DNA of 64,000 bases from Enterococcus saigonensis (GTDB lineage Bacteria; Bacillota; Bacilli; Lactobacillales; Enterococcaceae), in NCBI RefSeq assembly GCF_011397115.1, contig NZ_AP022822.1, forward strand, positions 501,001 through 565,000. Reading direction: 5' to 3'. Both the position numbers and the translations under genes were made by a program. The notes under the pieces were generated by a model. It saw nothing but the letters and a program-made list of their open reading frames with translations, had not been told where the DNA came from and ran no database searches. Position 1 is the first letter of the stretch. Each line of letters starts with the position of its first letter. Of the stretch, positions 43,123 through 50,747 are shown one piece after another.

Positions 43123-43168
43123 AGAGTACCAAAACATTGTTAATTCAATGTTTTGGTACTCTTTTTTT
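43123..43168 (+). terminator. Original suf operon terminator, displaced by the island
   Basis: AGAGTACCAAAACATTG and CAATGTTTTGGTACTCT form a perfect 17-bp stem with a 6-nt loop, followed by seven T. No gene ends directly upstream except the sufB stub in attR. Confidence 0.92.
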
Positions 43169-43249
43169 GTGGTGTTTTTAAGATTGGCTACGAAAATAAA
43201 GATACTGAGGAAGCCAGTATCTACTTTCTCAGTGATTGTACTTTATAAA

Positions 43250-43543
43250 TTATAAGGTATATAGGAGTATAACTAGAAAAATAATTATACAGGTAATTGT
43301 CATGTAAATAATGTTTTCGAATTTTCGTGTCTTTGTTTTAAAAATGAAACCAGGCTCACTTGAAAAGAAGTTGATACGATATTTAATTGGGATAAAATTT
43401 CCAATTAATATCCCTAATAACAAGAGATAAAATGGCCAGTTTTGTGTGATTCCTCTAGCTAAAAATGCCCACACCAGTGAAACTCCATAGATTATATACT
43501 GAATGAGTGTTACAATGTAAAAAATTTTTTTATCCCTACTCAA
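43250..43543 (-). CDS. Small membrane protein, unknown
   Basis: 97 aa with three hydrophobic segments (about 9-29, 36-50 and 76-95). The start is TTG at 43543, with GGGAGGG 7 nt upstream on the minus strand. No family is recognised. It lies 200 bp downstream of a short hydrophobic ORF on the same strand; a bacteriocin-immunity relation is possible but only a guess. Confidence 0.55.
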   Translation of the reverse strand: MSRDKKIFYIVTLIQYIIYGVSLVWAFLARGITQNWPFYLLLLGILIGNFIPIKYRINFFSSEPGFIFKTKTRKFENIIYMTITCIIIFLVILLYTL

Positions 43544-43744
43544 TCACTGTCCCTCCCGGTACATCATATTAATTCATCATACCATTTCAGTAAGTATGTA
43601 GACAAGACAGCTGATACTTTTATAGCGTATTTTGGACTGAACTACCAACGATTATCATATTTTGCCGACCATCTTGTTTTAGTAAGTGTCATGCGTGCGG
43701 TACCTGTATTACCATGTCTATCAATTCGATCTCTACAAGTTTTT

Positions 43745-43948
43745 TTAAGAGGCAAAGTAGGCATTGGCACCTGCTACTGCACCAAAAATTACTCCAGCAA
43801 TCCAACTAATACCAGTAGCAGAAGCCCATGTGCTAGGCACTCCTGAAGCCCCAGCATTTTTTGACCATGCGACAAACAATATTATTGTAAGCAGTTCTTG
43901 CAGTTTGTTTACCGTTACTGGTTTTGTAATAAACATTCCAACCGCCAT
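43745..43948 (-). CDS. Short hydrophobic peptide, possibly bacteriocin-like
   Basis: 67 aa: a polar N terminus, a hydrophobic helix (ELLTIILFVAW), a Gly/Ser/Pro/Trp-rich middle (KNAGASGVPSTWASATG) and a glycine-zipper-like hydrophobic end, SWIAGVIFGAVAGANAYFAS. Size and composition recall class II or leaderless bacteriocins, but there is no double-glycine leader and no match that I can name. Ribosome binding is weak for both possible ATGs (43948, 43936). The frame stays open for 34 codons after its TAA (to 43642), so the gene may be broken. Confidence 0.4.
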   Translation of the reverse strand: MAVGMFITKPVTVNKLQELLTIILFVAWSKNAGASGVPSTWASATGISWIAGVIFGAVAGANAYFAS

Positions 43949-44008
43949 TTTGTATTCTCTGACTCACGCCACCTTAGGAATATTCTTCTGGACTTTTTCT
44001 TTTACAAC

Positions 44009-44039
44009 AAAAAAGATGTTGATAATTTTACCAACATCA
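44009..44039 (-). terminator. Terminator of the ECF operon
   Basis: On the minus strand GATGTTGG...CCAACATC-type arms (GATGTTG/CAACATC) flank a 9-nt A+T loop and are followed by TTTTTTG, about 30 bp after the ecfT stop. Confidence 0.85.
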
Positions 44040-44070
44040 ATAAGGCTAACCGTAGTTTTGGTTAGAGGAT

Positions 44071-44904
44071 TTAATTAAATGGGTTATAAAAGCGACCATG
44101 ATTTACTTTTAGTAAGTAAACTCCAACCAAACAAACTAAGCTAATCAATAACAAGGAGAAATAATCGTTTTTTCTTAGAGGTTTAGCCATTAACCAGGTG
44201 CGGCTTTTATTTTTTCCAAAGCGCCGAAGTTCCATCGCAGAAGAAATTGTTTCGATTCGTTCTAAGCTTGAAAAAATTAAGGGAATCGCAATTGTCAAAT
44301 TTCCGCGTATACGTTTTCCCAACGATGCTTTTTGCGATAATTCATTACCACGTGCTTGCTGAGCTTTTGAGATTGTGCGGAAGTCTTCTTGTATATCTGG
44401 GATATAGCGTAATGCTAATGAAAATGCATACGCAATTTTATAAGATCCTCCCACGCGTGCAATGCTTGATGCCAATTCGCTCGGATTAGTTGTTAAAATG
44501 AAAATTAGTCCTGGTGGAATTGTTACAAAGTATTTAATCAATAAATTGAACTCATAAAAAAGTTGTTCTTGGGTCAAGGTATATCGTCCAATTCCCTGAA
44601 AAATGACATGCCGAGTTCCATAGATTGTTACCCCGTATTCTGGTGCAAATAAATAAACAGTCAAAAGATTTAAAATTGAGAAAAAGGCAATAAATTTTAA
44701 GACAAAAGAAATTTCACGATAACTGATTTTTGCCACAACAAAAAGAATGATTGAGAAAAGTGCGAGGCTTAGTAAAAATCGTGTATCATAAGAAATCATC
44801 CCAATCACAGAGAGCAGTAAAAAACACAATAATTTCGTTACGCCGCTAAGTTGATGGATTGGTGTTTGCCTTGGCAGATAGCCAATTAAATTAGTCCCTC
44901 CCAT
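44071..44904 (-). CDS. ecfT: ECF transporter transmembrane component EcfT
   Basis: 277 aa, the coupling membrane protein of an energy-coupling factor transporter. Two Ala-Arg-Gly-like coupling motifs are seen: AQQARG near residue 183 and AMELRRFG near 229, which contact the ATPase. N-terminal and C-terminal hydrophobic segments frame them. As the T subunit of a dedicated (group I) system it is the last gene of a four-gene operon. Confidence 0.9.
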   Translation of the reverse strand: MGGTNLIGYLPRQTPIHQLSGVTKLLCFLLLSVIGMISYDTRFLLSLALFSIILFVVAKISYREISFVLKFIAFFSILNLLTVYLFAPEYGVTIYGTRHVIFQGIGRYTLTQEQLFYEFNLLIKYFVTIPPGLIFILTTNPSELASSIARVGGSYKIAYAFSLALRYIPDIQEDFRTISKAQQARGNELSQKASLGKRIRGNLTIAIPLIFSSLERIETISSAMELRRFGKNKSRTWLMAKPLRKNDYFSLLLISLVCLVGVYLLKVNHGRFYNPFN

Positions 44905-44964
44905 GAGGCTCCTCCTAATTCATAAAGTAGGTGTTACTAGTTAACTAATCTTTATTTATCCAGT

Positions 44965-46635
44965 TTATTTTTCATTCTGAATAAAGGCAGCGACAAAACC
45001 AGATGGATCTGACAACTGGTTATTTTTTGCTAACTGGTAAAGACTGGTTTCTTTTAGACTAGCCGATGCAACAAGTTCAGCCGAAGAGAGTACTGTTGCA
45101 GGAGGCTCATCTGCAATAATTTTTCCTTCTTTTAAAACAATTGTCCGTTGTGTATGCTCTAACATTAAGTGCATATCGTGAGTAATCATTAAAATAGTTA
45201 TTCCCTGTTGATTTAACTCATGTAAGAAATGCATCATCTCATTATAATGGTAATAGTCTTGTCCTGCAGTCGGTTCATCTAAAATCAGCAATTCTGGCTC
45301 TAATACTAGGATAGCAGCAATGGCGACACGTCGTTTTTGACCATGACTTAGCGCTGAGATGGGCCAATTACGAAATTCATATAAGCCGCAAATTTTCAAC
45401 GTATCCCAAACTTTTTCTTGAATAATCGCAGCATCAACCCCTCGATTTTCTAAACCTAAAGCGACTTCTTCAAATATCATGTTCTTAGAAAGCATCTGAT
45501 TGCTATTTTGCAGGACATAACCAATTTTATCCGCTCGTTCTTTAATACTTTCTGCAGCTAGGGAAGTTCCCTTCCATAATAATTGTCCAGTTTGCAAAGG
45601 ATAAAAGCCAGTAATCAAATTTGATAAAGTAGATTTTCCCGCCCCATTGTGACCAACCAAACTAACCATTTCTCCTTGGTAAAGAGTCAAGTCAATATTT
45701 TTCAGAACTGCGTCAGTACCAAAACCAAATGTTATATTGTTCAAGGTTAGTAGAGGTTTTTGTTCTTGGGCAGGTGGCACAACTTTTGTGAAAGATCCAG
45801 TTAATGCTGCTGCAATTGCTGGTGAAACTAATTTCTCAACCTTTGTCAGATCGCTAAAATTTTTTAATGAAATATTGGCCTGTTTTAAAGCTGTAAGATA
45901 AAGAGGTTCGCGAATACCATACTGGGCTAATAGATTACTTTGTAATAACTCTGTTGGTGTCATATCTGCGATGATTTTTCCTTCATCCATTAAAATCACC
46001 CGATCGATAGGAGCGGCAAGTACTTCTTCTAAACGATGTTCAATAATAATCGTCGTAAATTTTTGAGATTGATACAAGTGGTCAATCATTTGGATTGCTT
46101 CATAACCTGTTTGCGGATCAAGATTGGCTAAGGGTTCATCAAACAAAAGAATTGGCGTTTCATCAATCAGGACGCCAGCCATTGTGACGCGCTGTTTTTG
46201 GCCGCCGGATAAGTCTTGTGGTCTTTTTTTTAAATGAGCTTGCAGATTCGTTTTTTTCGACCAATAATCTATTGCTGTACGCATTTCGTGTTGCTCGACC
46301 ATTTCATTTTCCAATGAAAAGGCAATATCTTCCGCTACTGTCAATCCCACAAATTGGCTATCTGTATCTTGTAAAACGGTTCCAACGTCCAAAGAAAGAT
46401 CATAGATTGAGGCTTCGCCGAAATTTTTAGCACCAATAGACAAAGAACCAGTAAAACTTCCTGGCTCATTTTGTGGAATAATACCATTTAAACATTTTCC
46501 TAGGGTAGACTTTCCAGATCCACTGGGGCCAATGATTAAAATCTTTTCTCCTTGCTGAATACGTAAATTGATTTTTTTTAATGTTGGTTCAGCTTGGCTG
46601 TTATATTGAAACGTAAAATCACGAAACTCGATCAT
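44965..46635 (-). CDS. ecfA: ECF transporter ATPase, two NBDs in one chain
   Basis: 556 aa with two complete ABC domains. First: Walker A GPSGSGKST (near 36), LSGGQKQR, LFDEPLANLD. Second: GHNGAGKST (near 332), LSHGQKRR, ILDEPTAGQD. The two halves correspond to EcfA1 and EcfA2, usually separate in Lactobacillales; a fusion like this is found in dedicated systems such as YkoD. It energises the S component encoded upstream. Confidence 0.93.
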   Translation of the reverse strand: MIEFRDFTFQYNSQAEPTLKKINLRIQQGEKILIIGPSGSGKSTLGKCLNGIIPQNEPGSFTGSLSIGAKNFGEASIYDLSLDVGTVLQDTDSQFVGLTVAEDIAFSLENEMVEQHEMRTAIDYWSKKTNLQAHLKKRPQDLSGGQKQRVTMAGVLIDETPILLFDEPLANLDPQTGYEAIQMIDHLYQSQKFTTIIIEHRLEEVLAAPIDRVILMDEGKIIADMTPTELLQSNLLAQYGIREPLYLTALKQANISLKNFSDLTKVEKLVSPAIAAALTGSFTKVVPPAQEQKPLLTLNNITFGFGTDAVLKNIDLTLYQGEMVSLVGHNGAGKSTLSNLITGFYPLQTGQLLWKGTSLAAESIKERADKIGYVLQNSNQMLSKNMIFEEVALGLENRGVDAAIIQEKVWDTLKICGLYEFRNWPISALSHGQKRRVAIAAILVLEPELLILDEPTAGQDYYHYNEMMHFLHELNQQGITILMITHDMHLMLEHTQRTIVLKEGKIIADEPPATVLSSAELVASASLKETSLYQLAKNNQLSDPSGFVAAFIQNEK

Positions 46636-46651
46636 TTTCTATCCTCACGTT

Positions 46652-47203
46652 CTAAGCTTCTTTATTTAGACTTCCTTTTTTTGTCTTAGTTTGGGCGTAT
46701 GCTTTTAATAATATAAATCCAATAATTCCAGTTACGATGGAATTAGTAATCCCAGCCACAACCCCCTGGGTAAAAACTTTGCTAGGTGCTTCTGCATAAA
46801 TTAGAATATCACCAATTGGAGCGATAATAACCCAGGTTACCAAATTAGCGATTGTTTCACCAATTAAGAAAGTTGTAATTTCTTTTTTTCCAAAAATTCC
46901 TTCATTAATTGGAATGCGTTTTGCCAGTAAACCAAAGAACACTCCTAAAATTCCGGAGGCAACAATCCAAGACCACCAAGCACCATAGGTTGTTAGATCA
47001 CCCAATGCGTGACCAATAAAGCCAGCTAGCCCTGCAACGATTGGCCCATAAACGACACCGAGCAACGCTAAAAAGGGATACGCAGTTGCAATATCAGTAT
47101 TGGGAATCCCTGTAGGAATTGTTACAAAACGTTTTAAAATAAAGAAGACTGCTGCACCAATCCCAATTGCTACAATATGTTTGACGGTAAATTTTTTATT
47201 CAT
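46652..47203 (-). CDS. ECF substrate-binding S component, UPF0397 family
   Basis: 183 aa with six predicted helices. FFILKRFVTIPTGIPNTDIA and the GDLTTYGAWWSWIVASG region match the UPF0397 proteins. I start at the ATG at 47203 because GAGG lies 8 nt upstream; the frame is open to 47230, but the ATG there has no site. The substrate is unproven. Control by a methionine T-box and the neighbouring SAM-cleaving enzyme suggest a methionine-related ligand, as proposed for MtsT-like S components. Confidence 0.82.
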   Translation of the reverse strand: MNKKFTVKHIVAIGIGAAVFFILKRFVTIPTGIPNTDIATAYPFLALLGVVYGPIVAGLAGFIGHALGDLTTYGAWWSWIVASGILGVFFGLLAKRIPINEGIFGKKEITTFLIGETIANLVTWVIIAPIGDILIYAEAPSKVFTQGVVAGITNSIVTGIIGFILLKAYAQTKTKKGSLNKEA

Positions 47204-47232
47204 CATCTTAACCTCTTTTTCTTTTTTCATTT

Positions 47233-48072
47233 TTATATTTGCGTTAGTTCAATCGTCCAATCATTGCCTGTTCCAATTTGATATACCTTTGAAAAAGAAT
47301 CTAGATTGATTCCTAAACCGACATTTAACAATGAATTAATATAAAGTACGGCTTCTTTTGGTGCTACCTGGGCAAAAGAACGCCCAAAAACAACTTCATC
47401 TTGATAGCGGACAACATCTTGATAATATATTTTGACTAACAGTCGTTGGCCATATTCAACCTGCCATTTTTTGAAAAAATCGACAGGAATATTTGTCCAT
47501 AAAGAGCCAAAACGGATGTCTGTAATATCAATTGTTCCGGTAATTGTATTTTCATTTTGCAAAGGAGTAACTAATGAGAAAGCAACCAATTCGCTTGTCG
47601 CAATCTTGTTACCTAACTCTACAAACCCAACTTTTCCACTAGCTAAGCGTGCCCCATTATAAACATAAACATCTCGTCCATGAAAGGTATGACTTTCTGA
47701 TGAACCAGGTAAACGTTGAATTTCTTCATCAATTTGACGTACTTCTTTAATCCCTATATATTGTGCTAAATACGTTAACGTTCCATTGTCCGGAGTAATT
47801 ACATATTGTCCACCTGATAATTCGGCAACAACGCTGCGGCGAGTAGAACCCACTCCAGGATCAACGACTGAAACAAAAACAGTACCGGCTGGCCAATAAC
47901 TGACTGCTTGTAAAAGACGATAGCTGGCATCGTGGATATTATAAGGTTCAATCTCGTGTGTTAAATTATTGATAATCAAAGTAGGACTTACTTGATAGGC
48001 GACACCATACATTGCATTTACTGCTCCATCTTGTAAACCAAAATCCGTTTGAACAACTAAAAATCCTGACAT
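47233..48072 (-). CDS. S-adenosyl-L-methionine hydrolase (DUF62 / SAM hydroxide adenosyltransferase)
   Basis: 279 aa. Members cleave SAM with water or hydroxide to L-methionine and adenosine; relatives are the fluorinase and chlorinase. Family hallmarks: QTDFGLQDG near the N terminus, the VSVVDPGVGSTRR motif, ITPDNGTLTYLA and HTFHGRDVY with the catalytic Asp-Arg-His type residues. It is the first gene behind a methionine T-box and just ahead of a complete ECF transporter, so it probably processes an imported methionine donor. Confidence 0.9.
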   Translation of the reverse strand: MSGFLVVQTDFGLQDGAVNAMYGVAYQVSPTLIINNLTHEIEPYNIHDASYRLLQAVSYWPAGTVFVSVVDPGVGSTRRSVVAELSGGQYVITPDNGTLTYLAQYIGIKEVRQIDEEIQRLPGSSESHTFHGRDVYVYNGARLASGKVGFVELGNKIATSELVAFSLVTPLQNENTITGTIDITDIRFGSLWTNIPVDFFKKWQVEYGQRLLVKIYYQDVVRYQDEVVFGRSFAQVAPKEAVLYINSLLNVGLGINLDSFSKVYQIGTGNDWTIELTQI

Positions 48073-48148
48073 ATTTTTCCACCTTTCTATTTTAGCAGTC
48101 GCATGTTTACTTTGCCTGATAGAATCGTCATTCTATCGTATAGACAAA

Positions 48149-48452
48149 TAAAAATGCCCTTAGCAAAAATTGCTAAGGGCATGAAAATGCGTTACCACCT
48201 TTAATTATAAGATCCTCACAGATCTTACCTTTATTAGTACCCAAAATTTCTTTGGAGACTGTGCCTAGTTAACGGAGGCAACCGTATTTCCTTAAACATT
48301 CGGGAAATCCGCTCAAAAGCCATTTTCAAATAATGGATTTACATTCCCTCACACCAGCCGGGAACTCTCTTTAGTAAACAGCATTACTTTACTTTCTTTT
48401 TCATCGCGTTTTATTGATTGTTAATAAAATAGCAGAGAATATTTCACTTGTC
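48149..48452 (-). promoter_or_regulatory. Methionine T-box riboswitch leader of the SAM hydrolase-ECF operon
   Basis: Minus strand. A promoter TTGACA-17-TATTTT lies at its 5' end (from about 48456). Stem I carries the specifier context TGAAAATGGCTTTTGAGC with ATG as the Met codon, closely matching the metNIQ leader. The T-box AAAGGTGGTAACGC is at 48189-48202 and the terminator (TGCCCTTAGC with GCTAAGGGCA) at 48149-48181. Transcription should rise when tRNA-Met is uncharged. Confidence 0.88.
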
Positions 48453-48751
48453 AATGAGGAAATTATATTGCTACTTAAAAATCATGTAATCCTATTGTTG
48501 TAATTAATTTGTAGTTTTTAGCACTTTTTATTGAAGAATTTTTTTATGTATTTCATATACAAAAGAGTAGGTATTCTTTTGAGGCTATAAAATCGTTTTA
48601 TTTCCGATTAAAATATTTTTCATACTTGTCAATTTTAGAAAAGCTTTTCAGTCGTAGTCGTTTCTTTTTATCAGATCGTTTCTTGTTGCTATAATCAAGA
48701 AGTGGTCTTTTTTGGTTAAATTTTTGAAATAAATATAAAGGGGGTCTTCCT
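48453..48751. other. Intergenic region between divergent operons
   Basis: 300 bp, very A+T-rich. It contains the minus-strand T-box promoter at its left edge and must contain the promoter of the alpha/beta hydrolase. I see no supportable gene. Confidence 0.5.
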
Positions 48752-49486
48752 ATGAAAAAGTTGCTTAGGTGGCAAAAAATTTTATTGGGAATGTTGATTG
48801 CTCTTCTTTTGGCAATAGCAGGTGGCATTATCTATATTAAATTGAATATTTACACGCCTAGCAGTACTGCAAGTGCAATTGATCCGATAAAGGTTACAAA
48901 AGATTACGAATTATTTACTAGTGAACAAGCAGATAGAGCAAAAGAAAAAACAAATCTCATCTTTTATCCAGGGGCTTTAGTAGAACCGGCGAGTTATCGC
49001 ATCTGGGCACAAGAAGTAGCCAATGCCGGTTATCGGGTATATATTTTGAAATTGCCTTTTGATTTAGCGGTCATGGCACCCAATAAAGCTAATGCTGTGG
49101 TGAAGTCCCACGAGAAAAATATTTTAGGAGGTCATTCATTAGGGGGCGTCATGGCAAGCCGCTATGCCCACAATCACCAACAAGAGATTAGTGGGATGAT
49201 TTTTTTAGCTAGCTATCCGGATGAAAAAGGTTCATTAGCAAAATCTAGTTTTCCAGTTTTATCGATTACTGCCAGTAAAGATCAGGTATTAAATCATAAA
49301 CAGTATCAAAAAGCCAAAAACTATTTACCCAAGATGACTACTTATGATGTCATTAAAGGTGGTAATCATGCTGGCTTTGGCAGCTACGGAGCACAAAAGG
49401 GGGACGGACAAGCAACAATTTCAAATAGAAAACAGCAAAAAGAAATTGGTCAGATTATTATTCATTGGTTGCAAGAAATAAACTAG
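48752..49486 (+). CDS. Membrane-anchored alpha/beta hydrolase
   Basis: 244 aa. An uncleaved N-terminal signal anchor (residues 7-31: a basic start, then LLGMLIALLLAIAGGIIYI) places the enzyme outside the cell. Nucleophile serine in GGHSLGG (near 128), acidic residue in SKDQVL, and catalytic histidine in GGNHAGFG complete the triad. It fits the PF12695-type alpha/beta hydrolases; the substrate is unknown. GGGGG lies just before the start. It appears monocistronic. Confidence 0.82.
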   Translation: MKKLLRWQKILLGMLIALLLAIAGGIIYIKLNIYTPSSTASAIDPIKVTKDYELFTSEQADRAKEKTNLIFYPGALVEPASYRIWAQEVANAGYRVYILKLPFDLAVMAPNKANAVVKSHEKNILGGHSLGGVMASRYAHNHQQEISGMIFLASYPDEKGSLAKSSFPVLSITASKDQVLNHKQYQKAKNYLPKMTTYDVIKGGNHAGFGSYGAQKGDGQATISNRKQQKEIGQIIIHWLQEIN

Positions 49487-49954
49487 GAAAAATTCTCAAA
49501 TATTAAGTCGTAGTAGTAAACTTAAAGATGATGGGTTGGTGTAATTTTAAGTTTTGAAAGTTAAGACGACTTTTTATGCGAGATTTTTTTTCAGCTGTAA
49601 AAATTATGTCTTAGTATTTGAGAAAAAGGCAGTATTGTTTGCCAGTTCATAAGCAAAATTTGAGCACATTGTTATGAAGGTAAGCTTGGAACAAGTGAGG
49701 AAACCATTTTGACCAAGGTTTTTGTGCCGAAATAAAATTGGGTGTTAGACGAATCATATAAAATTTCAGTTGTTATTTCAAAGGGAGTTATGAAAAAAAT
49801 ATGAATTTTTATTGACTGAAAATAGTAAAAAGGTAATGTTGCTTTGAAAAATAAAATATCATTTTAATTTACTTCCTTTTGTATCGGTGTTTTTTATCTT
49901 TAAAAATAACTATTTTTCTCTTGGGATAATTATGAAAATAATTATGCAAAATAC
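49487..49954. other. Long intergenic region without a recognised gene
   Basis: About 470 bp between the hydrolase and the tetR promoter. I see no ORF with a ribosome site, no strong hairpin and no RNA gene. Base composition is very A+T-rich. Confidence 0.5.
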
Positions 49955-50010
49955 TTGCAATTACCAAAAATGAGTGTATAATGACACATTGTCACATGAC
50001 ATAGCGTCAT
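49955..50010 (+). promoter_or_regulatory. tetR-exporter promoter with two palindromic operators
   Basis: -35 TTGCAA (49955-49960), 16-bp spacer, -10 TATAAT (49977-49982). Overlapping its end is the 13-bp palindrome TGACACATTGTCA (49982-49994), and 1 bp further the palindrome ATGACATAGCGTCAT (49996-50010). Two adjacent palindromes with shared TGAC half-sites suit two TetR dimers and autoregulation. Confidence 0.75.
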
Positions 50011-50050
50011 TTATTTAAACTGAAAATTTTTAAAGTAAGGAGGAAAGATC

Positions 50051-50725
50051 ATGCCAAAGGAAACCTTTTTTCATCTAACAAGAGAAAAGCAGCAACGGAT
50101 TATGAAAGCTGCGAAAAAAGAATTTTCCAAAGTGCCTTTAGGGGAGGCTTCAATTGCTCAGATTATTAAAGATGCAGGAATTCCTCGAGGAAGTTTTTAC
50201 CAATATTTTGAAGATAAAGATGATTTATATTTCTACTATTTTCAAAATATGCGCCGAAATAGTCAGCAAGAATTAAATACTGCAATGGCAAAAGCGAATG
50301 GTCAACTTTTTGACGGTTTTGAAATTTACTTTACCAAGATGGTGAAAGAAGTTTTGCAAGGTGAGAATGCTTCTTTTTATCGCAATTTATTTATGAATAT
50401 GGATTATCGTTCTTTTCATAAAGTTGCGCCCCATTTTGGCAAGCCAAGAGGTGATTCTCATGCGGATCCTGCACGTCAAGTACACAAAGAAAGTATGCAA
50501 GAGTTTTATAACATGATTGATCTGACGACTTTAAATGTTCAGAATGAGGATGAGTTAAAACTTTTAGTCAAAATGTTGATGCACATTGTATTTTCGACTG
50601 TTGCAGAAGGTTATCGTCAGTTAGTAGGAAAAGATAACTTTGATGTAGAAGTAGTTTTAAAGGATTTTACTTTAAAACTTAATTGGCTAAAAAGTGGTGC
50701 TATTAAATCTAAAGTTAAAAATTAA
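50051..50725 (+). CDS. TetR-family transcriptional regulator
   Basis: 224 aa. The N-terminal TetR HTH is clear: RIMKAAKKEFSK, then ASIAQIIKDAGIPRGSFYQY and FEDKDDLYFYY. The C-terminal ligand domain is not typed. It is the first gene of an operon with two ABC exporter genes, and its own promoter carries two palindromes, so it very likely represses the exporter until an export substrate binds. GTAAGGAGGAAAG precedes the ATG. Confidence 0.9.
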   Translation: MPKETFFHLTREKQQRIMKAAKKEFSKVPLGEASIAQIIKDAGIPRGSFYQYFEDKDDLYFYYFQNMRRNSQQELNTAMAKANGQLFDGFEIYFTKMVKEVLQGENASFYRNLFMNMDYRSFHKVAPHFGKPRGDSHADPARQVHKESMQEFYNMIDLTTLNVQNEDELKLLVKMLMHIVFSTVAEGYRQLVGKDNFDVEVVLKDFTLKLNWLKSGAIKSKVKN

Positions 50726-50747
50726 ATAGATAAGGAAGGTTGCAGAC

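Noticed and set aside
43078..43255. Plus-strand open frame over attR
   Set aside because: It consists of the attR core, the old suf terminator and flanking sequence, and has no ribosome site. It is an accidental frame.
43764..44078. Plus-strand open frame of about 100 codons opposite the hydrophobic peptide
   Set aside because: It runs through the minus-strand ECF terminator and has no ribosome site; the minus-strand reading is more protein-like.
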